Assembly (NCBI GenBank): GCA_949128115.1
Contig: OX421965.1
Coordinates: 37,319,681-37,383,680 of the forward strand
Direction: 5' to 3'
Length of the DNA stretch: 64,000 nucleotides
From: Anaspis maculata
Lineage: Eukaryota; Arthropoda; Insecta; Coleoptera; Scraptiidae
Positions 58,313 through 64,000 of this stretch are shown here, in pieces. How positions within the stretch are numbered: the stretch's first letter is position 1; every line of letters starts with the position of its first letter. The notes under the pieces are model-generated. The model searched no databases and was not told the DNA's origin. It saw only the letters and a program-made list of their open reading frames with translations. The translations under genes were made by a program, and so were the position numbers.

Positions 58313-58847
58313 TGACGCTGCGTGAGAGCACGCTGGACACAAAATTGTGGGAGGTATCCTAAGAGTAGGTACCTCCCAAGTGCTCCGATAAAAATGCTCA
58401 GCGACAAAAACACAACTTAAACACGGATGCAAGGAGGAATGAAACACAACTGGATTGAAATTTGAGGGGAAAATGTATATTGAAGCCAAAGTTATTTGTA
58501 TGGATAAAGGGCAACGGGAATAGCGTCACCTGCGACGTGGCACCGGCGAGATCCAGGCACTCTGGGAAGTCGGCTCGCTGTGATGAATGTCACGCTCGAC
58601 ACAGAATCGCCGCCGCAGGCTTCTGCATGGGCCCGGCGACACTCAGCAGACCAGAACAGGCAGTAGACGTCGTGGATGCTCTTTTTTGATGTGTCGTGGA
58701 TGCTTTTCGGGATCTTGCCAGCTGATGCCGACTCTTTCGCTCCGCTTGACGGACGGACGGCTTTTTTCTATCAACTCTCTGCGTCAATTGTTTTTTCCAC
58801 AGCGCCGTGACTGTGATAAACATCACCCAACTTTCCCGCACCGCGCA
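58313..58847 (-). repeat. BEL 3' LTR
   Basis: Direct repeat of 61973-62507, offset 3660. Differences seen include ttatttg versus ttaattg (58491 region), gataaag versus gatgaag, and agacgtcg versus agacatcg. TG..CA ends. Confidence 0.9.
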
Positions 58848-58943
58848 CTATTCAAACCAGTAAACATTTGTTGAAGGAAAATATTTTGCATTTTTTTTTT
58901 ATTACAAAGTGCGCAATGCGACTTGTAAAGAAGGATGAAATGA

Positions 58944-59357
58944 CTAATCTTTGGGTAAAGGGCACAGCTTCACCAGAGGACGCCTCAAGACGTCTGTCTG
59001 GGTTCGAACATCCGCTACACGGTTGATACCGTCTTTACCCGGGTAAAGCGTCACAATTCGTCCAATTCTCCATTTGAGAGGGGGGGCACTCTCGTCTTTT
59101 ATCAGAACCAACGTTCCCACGTCAGAGGCCTCGAGGTGATTTGATTTGTGCCATTTACTGCGCTGGTACAGGGTGTGTAGGTACTCATCCCGCCAACGTG
59201 ACCAGAAGCGCTGGTGCATTTCTTGAATCAGCTGCCATCTGGATAGCTTTCCACGGTTGAGGTGAGAAAGGTCGGGATCAGGGGGCGCAGACAATGATTC
59301 AAGGGTCAAAAAATGGCCTGGAGTCAATGACGACATATCGTTGGGATCAGTGCTCAA
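58944..59357 (-). pseudogene. C-terminal domain of the BEL/Pao polyprotein (DUF5641-like)
   Basis: 137 codons reading STDPNDMSSLTPGHFLTLES, then RGKLSRWQLIQEMHQRFWSR, WHKSNHLEASDVGTLVLIKD and LKWRIGRIVTLYPGKDG. This is the domain that follows integrase in BEL/Pao polyproteins and normally continues directly from LNSRPL. Here the upstream frame stops at TGA four bases before this one starts, consistent with a small deletion that shifts the frame. Its ATG is an internal Met, not a native start. Confidence 0.82.
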
Positions 59358-61948
59358 AGTGGCCGTGAGTTCAACAAGGACTCAATCTGAGCGACTAATG
59401 TAGTTAGTTCCTCGTAAGTCAACGTTTGCTCACCAACGACACGATAGAGATGGGTTTTAACTGATTTGACGCCACTTTCCCACAGCCCGCCAAAATGGGG
59501 CGTGGCAGGAGGATTGAAGCGCCAAGTTATGGCTTCACTCTCGGCTGCGAGCTGAACGTATGAATTGAGCTGTTTGTTAGCGCCGACGAAATTCGCTCCA
59601 CAATCGCTGAATATAGTTGAACACCTACCCCGCCGGGCAATGAACCTGCGAAGTGCGGCAAGGAAAGTATCAGACGAAAGGTCGGACGCGACTTCAACGT
59701 GAAGCGCTTTGGTGGCAAAGCAGACAAAAAGACACAAGTACGCCTTTGTGGTTCGAACACCACGACCTCGAGACATAGCAACCGTGAAAGGCCCGGCGTA
59801 GTCCACGCCGACGCAACTAAATGGCTTAAGCTGCGAAATGCGCAAAGAGGGCAAGTTTCCCATAGACGGAGCCAACGCGAGAGGACGAGTTCGGAAACAC
59901 CGGTAGCACTTTGACAAGTAATGACGTACCGCTCGTCGAGCAGACATGATCCAAAAGTTTTGTTGAATGAGAAAACAAGTATTATTGAGACCCGGATGGG
60001 AATGACGATAATGAATCTGACGCACAACAAGCTCTGTAAGCGCATGTCGCTGAGGGAGCAAAGCAGGGTGCCTCGATTCGAACGGTAGTTCAGGGCAATG
60101 TTTTAGACGACCCCCCACGCGCAAAACACCATCACGGTCCAAAAAAGGAGTTAACTTTCGAAAAGGTTTGGCCAACGGTAGACCCTTGCTTATATTCGTC
60201 ATTTCGACAGAAAATACTGCTAGCTGGACCTGTTTAACAACGCAAATCATGGCCGAGTGAAGTTCCACGTCAGACAAGGGCCCGACGATCATTATCTTCT
60301 TCTTCGATTGGATATAGCGGGCAAAACGGAAGCAATAGGCGATAATACCCTGAATTTTCCGCAATGAAGAAAAACGGCTCAACAAATCAACGACATTTAT
60401 CCCGCGAGGTGTAGAAGTCCGCGCGACCAAGACGACCTTGCGTTCTTCACACAAGGTATCTGTACAGGGCGGCAATGGCACATGATTAGGCCAAGAATCT
60501 GCTGGAGCCAACAAGAACGTTGGTCCACACCACCACTGAGAACACGTCGAAAGATCCCCTGGATAAAGTCCGCGAGACGCGGGGTCTGCAGAGTTGTCAG
60601 CAGAGCCGACATGTCTCCAGCACTGGGGAGGGACCCGTTGTTGGATATGCTCCACCCGGTGAGCCACGAAAGTCTTCCAACGGTGCGAGGGAGATCGCAA
60701 CCAACTGAGGACAATGGTGGAGTCCGTCCACGCAAAAATTTCCTCAAAACGAATGACGTCAGAAAGAGCGTCAACAACAAAGGTAACAAGTTTGGATAAA
60801 AGTACCGCTGCACACAATTCGAGACGAGGGATGGTCAGTAATTTAACCGGAGCTACTTTCGATTTGGCGATCAAGAACCGAACGGTGGTAACACCATCCT
60901 GAAGATAGCGAGCGTATAAAACGCACGCGTACCCAGACTCCGATGCGTCACAGAATGCATGTAACTGACACTTGTCTACGGGCGACGAGAATGATAGACG
61001 AGGAATTTGCAACTGCGAAAGTTGCGTAAGTTCAGACTGGAAACGTGTCCATTGCTGACATATGACATCTGGCGGGGTGTCGTCCCAATCAAGTCCAAGT
61101 TTCCATAAACGCTGGATGATACACTTGGCAAGAAATGACACGGGACATATGAACCCGAGAGGATCGTAAATGCGAGCCACCTTAGACAAAATGGCACGTT
61201 TGGTGCATGATGCATCTGAGGGCTGAACAGTGAACGAGAAGGCGTCATTGTTCGCTTGCCACTGGAGGCCGAGAATTTTGACCGTATTGTCAGCAACATC
61301 ACTGAAGGTGGACGGCTTTGTACGACAATGATCAGGAGGTATGTTTTGCAACACAGTTGGGTGATTGCTGGCCCATTTGCGCAGTTCAAAACAACCTGAT
61401 TGAAGTAGGTTGATGATCTGAGTTAGTAACTCACGGGCCGATTCCACGGAGTCCGCACCGCAAAGTAAATCGTCTACATACAAACTGCGACGAATTGCCT
61501 GCGCAGCCAAAGGGAACTCTGAGGCGCCTTGTTCAGCCAAATGAAGCAAGGTGCGGATAGCGAGGAACGGTGACGAAGAAACACCATATGTAACGGTGTT
61601 TAGTTGGTAAGTTTCGATGGGTCCATCAGAAGAAAAACGGAAACGAATGAGTTGGTACTTTCGGTGTTCAGGCAAGATAAGAATTTGCCGATACATGTGG
61701 CGAATGTCACAAGTAAACACGACGGGTTTACAACGGAACCGAAGTAGCAAGGCTACTATATCATGTTGCAGCTTAGCACCGACGAGAAGAGTCTCGTTGA
61801 GAGACAGACCATTCGCCGCTTGCGCCGAAGCATCAAACACAACACGAATTTTTTGTTTATCCTTTTCGATTTTGACGACAGGATGAGGAAAATTTGGAAA
61901 AATGTGAAATTCCACCTTGCACCCCGTGTAGAAAAAGGCCAGAAGCAC
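59354..61948 (-). pseudogene. BEL/Pao pol: reverse transcriptase, RNase H, integrase
   Basis: 864 codons. RT: IRVVFDASA (34-42), TCDIRHMYRQI with D81, and YVDD (157-160). RNase H: D334 (FCDAS), E377 (RLELC), D409 (WTDS), D455 (NSADPASRG). Integrase: an H2C2 zinc region (HYRHSHPG, CYRCF, 647-685) and the catalytic triad D716 (GVDYAGPF), D782 (IFSDCGANF), E824 (LWESG). It makes cDNA from element RNA and inserts it. The catalytic residues look intact, but the protein lacks gag, protease and the RT N-terminus. The first 12 residues come from the leader, where the deletion joined it to RT. It ends early at LNSRPL because of a frameshift. Confidence 0.9.
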
Positions 61949-61966
61949 ATCCGGCTCGAAGGACCA
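61949..61966 (-). promoter_or_regulatory. Primer-binding site complementary to tRNA-Tyr
   Basis: On the minus strand TGGTCCTTCGAGCCGGAT, 18 nt, lies 6 nt after the 5' LTR. Its complement ATCCGGCTCGAAGGACCA matches the CCA-terminated 3' end typical of eukaryotic tRNA-Tyr. It primes minus-strand DNA synthesis. Confidence 0.8.
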
Positions 61967-61972
61967 GTTTTA

Positions 61973-62507
61973 TGACGCTGCGTGAGAGCACGCTGGACAC
62001 AAAATTGTGGGAGGTATCCTAAGAGTAGGTACCTCCCAAGTGCTCCGATAAAAATGCTCAGCGACAAAAACACAACTTAAACACGGATGCAAGGAGGAAT
62101 GAAACACAACTGGATTGAAATTTGAGGGGAAAATGTATATTGAAGCCAAAGTTAATTGTATGGATGAAGGGCAACGGGAATAGCGTCACCTGCGACGTGG
62201 CACCGGCGAGATCCAGGCACTCTGGGAAGTCGGCTCGCTGTGATGAATGTCACGCTCGACACAGAATCGCCGCCGCAGGCTTCTGCATGGGCCCGGCGAC
62301 ACTCAGCAGACCAGAACAGGCAGTAGACATCGTGGATGCTCTTTTTTGATGTGTCGTTGATGCTTTTCGGGATCTTGCCAGCTGATGCCGACTTTTTCGC
62401 TCCGCTTGACGGACGGACGCCTTTTTTCTATCAACTCTCTGCGTCAATTGTTTTTTCCACAGCGCCGTGACTGTGATAAACATCACCCAACTTTCCCGCA
62501 CCGCGCA
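61973..62507 (-). repeat. BEL 5' LTR
   Basis: Upstream LTR on the minus strand, matching the 3' LTR over its full 535 bp with a handful of substitutions. Confidence 0.9.
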
Positions 62508-62851
62508 CAACCGAACGTGCAGGGACGCAACATTGGTGTTGCAGATAAAAGCTAAATAGATTACTTACATTAAACATAATTTCCTTTCCAAAGTGAAGGC
62601 GAACCCTCAAGCGAACCCGATACCTATATTAGATATGTCGGCAATTTGTTCCCTGCTGAAATGGATAGTTTAATCAGCCGCATTCATTTCTGAGAAATTT
62701 GAAGCCGTGTATACCCTCTTGAGTTTTCAGGGAAACTGAAAAGTTTATGAAGTTTGAGTTACGGAGAGCTGAAAGTTCGTGGATGAAACATTGGGTAGAA
62801 GTTACTGTTTGCATTGCAGAGCAATTATGGTAGTACTGAGTATGTAGTATA
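62508..62851. other. No gene recognised
   Basis: Short spacer between the BEL element and the last foldback; AT-rich, nothing assignable. Confidence 0.5.
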
Positions 62852-63999
62852 CAGGGTGATTTATGAGTGACCTTACATAGGCTAATGGGAGATAGAGGAT
62901 TTCGTGGCGAGTCAGGAATGTCAGGATCCACAGAAGAAGTTTTGTTTTCTCCATTGGTTACGAAGATAGTTACTGAGTGTTGTGTGTGTTTCGTATGAAA
63001 CTTTGATAAGCGATAATTCCGCAACGGCCTGTTGGAACTTATCAAAAGCCATACCACCGGATAAGTCAAAATCCAGGGCCGGGCTAGTGAAAATGTGCTC
63101 CTTTGTTATTTGATCAGAGAGTACATTTTCTGACCTCTTTTTTGAAAAACTGCTATCGAGTTCGAAAAGCCAAGAAAAAATGCTTCAAGAATCACTCTTC
63201 AATTCACATGGCACACCTAAACCGTTTCGACAATAAAATTAAAAGTAAAATTTGTAAGTATCCATTTTCAACCGGACATAATTGACTCATTATTGATTGA
63301 ATTCATTCAAATCCATTTTTTGGTTTGTCCCTGTTGAATAGAAGGGTTTGGTTGGAATATAGGTAAATTCCAGAGCCGACCACTTTCTAAATGACAAATT
63401 GGAGAGTGGAACACAAAATTAGACTCGATTTGGTAATAAAAAATCTTTAGCTATGGAATTTTTCCCTCAACCAAGCCCTTCTGTTCCATAAAGACAAGCT
63501 AGAAAATGAATTTGAATGAATTCAATAAAAAAATGAGTCCATTATGTCCGGTCGAAAATGGAAACTTACCCACAAATTTTACTTACAATTTTATTGTCGA
63601 AACGGTTAAGGTGTGCCATCTAAATTGAAAAGTGACTCTTGCAGCATTTTTCCTTAGCTTTTCGAATCCGATAGCAGTTTTTTTTTTAAAGCCGTCAGAA
63701 AATGTACTTTTTGATCAAATAACAAAGGGGCACATTTTTTCTGGACTGGCTCTGGATTTTGATTTACCCGGTATGGCTCCTGGATAAGTTCCAGCAGAGA
63801 AATATTACTAGTGAATTTCAGCAGAATAATCTTCAGCCGTTTTAGAAATATCGCTTATTAAAGTTTCATGCGAAGCACAGGAAACACCCTGTATCTTCGT
63901 AATCAATGGAGAAAACAAAAATTTTTCTGCAGATCCTGACTCGCCTTGGAGTCCCCTGTCTCCCATTAGCCTATGTGAGGTCACTCATGAATCACCCTG
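62852..63999. mobile_element. Foldback of 1148 bp ending at the window edge
   Basis: CAGGGTGATTTATGAGTGAC pairs with the last bases gtcactcatgaatcaccctg. The arms pair along their length (taggctaatgggagata with tctcccattagcctat; cacctaaaccgtttcgacaa with ttgtcgaaacggttaaggtg). TA precedes the left end; the T at 64000 is consistent with a right TA cut by the window. No transposase; the frames are arm reads. Confidence 0.82.
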
Positions 64000-64000
64000 T

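Larger units (their letters stand above)
58313..62507 (-). mobile_element. BEL/Pao LTR retrotransposon, internally deleted
   Basis: Two direct LTRs of 535 bp (58313-58847 and 61973-62507), TGCGCGG..GCGTCA on the coding strand, with few differences between them. The internal region is only about 3.1 kb: the primer site is followed almost at once by reverse transcriptase, so gag, protease and the N-terminal part of RT are gone. Integrase and the C-terminal domain are kept. No flanking duplication matches (ctggt left, caacc right), and no clear polypurine tract is seen next to the 3' LTR. The copy cannot move by itself, but high LTR identity suggests a recent history. Confidence 0.9.

Overview
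This window looks like one TE-rich locus from an insect (arthropod) genome. It is AT-rich, with long non-coding stretches, canonical GT..AG splice sites, LINE and BEL/Pao retroelements, a tRNA-derived SINE and very many hairpin-type DNA elements. The species cannot be fixed from sequence alone. The only host gene I can support is an opsin of the ciliary (pteropsin/c-opsin) type on the + strand. Three of its exons are present: 8984-9163 (N-terminus and TM1), 27736-27895 (TM2 and start of TM3) and 37503-37698 (rest of TM3, ERY motif, TM4). Reading phases match across both introns. The last exon ends at a good donor, so the gene continues beyond 64000, and everything after 37698 is probably its third intron (over 26 kb).

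Almost everything else is repeat sequence. From 1 to 8.4 kb there are nested palindromes, including a 1724-bp foldback element with TIR GTGGACGTGG and a TA duplication, and a 151-bp MITE with a paralogous empty site. Intron 1 (9.2-27.7 kb) holds: a foldback invaded by a 2.8-kb element flanked by TTAA; two near-identical direct repeats (14.7 and 18.1 kb); a 5'-truncated LINE with a 14-bp target duplication (20.4-21.4 kb); and a second LINE on the minus strand (22.6-26.3 kb) broken by a second full-length copy of the 1.7-kb foldback. Intron 2 (27.9-37.5 kb) holds three large palindromes, at 28.1-31.5, 33.4-34.9 and 35.2-36.7 kb.

The most striking object lies in the presumed intron 3. An 11,080-bp, almost perfect palindrome (39301-50380) has arms of about 5.3-5.4 kb around a loop of about 0.4 kb. 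It starts AG and ends CT, is bounded by a 6-bp direct repeat CAACTG, and sits inside an older 2-kb foldback (38055-51167). A diverged copy of that host repeat near the window start (320-1654) keeps the uninterrupted site with a single CAACTG. Six-base duplications and AG termini recall Maverick/Polinton elements, but I see no polymerase, integrase or capsid gene, so its class is open. The arms carry subterminal tandem repeats, an 11-bp array, an internal hairpin and an unrecognised 193-codon frame interrupted by one TGA. If the opsin transcript spans it, the RNA would contain a perfect duplex of about 5 kb.

The last 10 kb contain a foldback (56.1-56.9 kb), a possible solo LTR, a tRNA-derived SINE, a BEL/Pao element on the minus strand (58.3-62.5 kb) that has lost gag and protease but keeps a tRNA-Tyr primer site, and a 1.15-kb foldback ending at the window edge.
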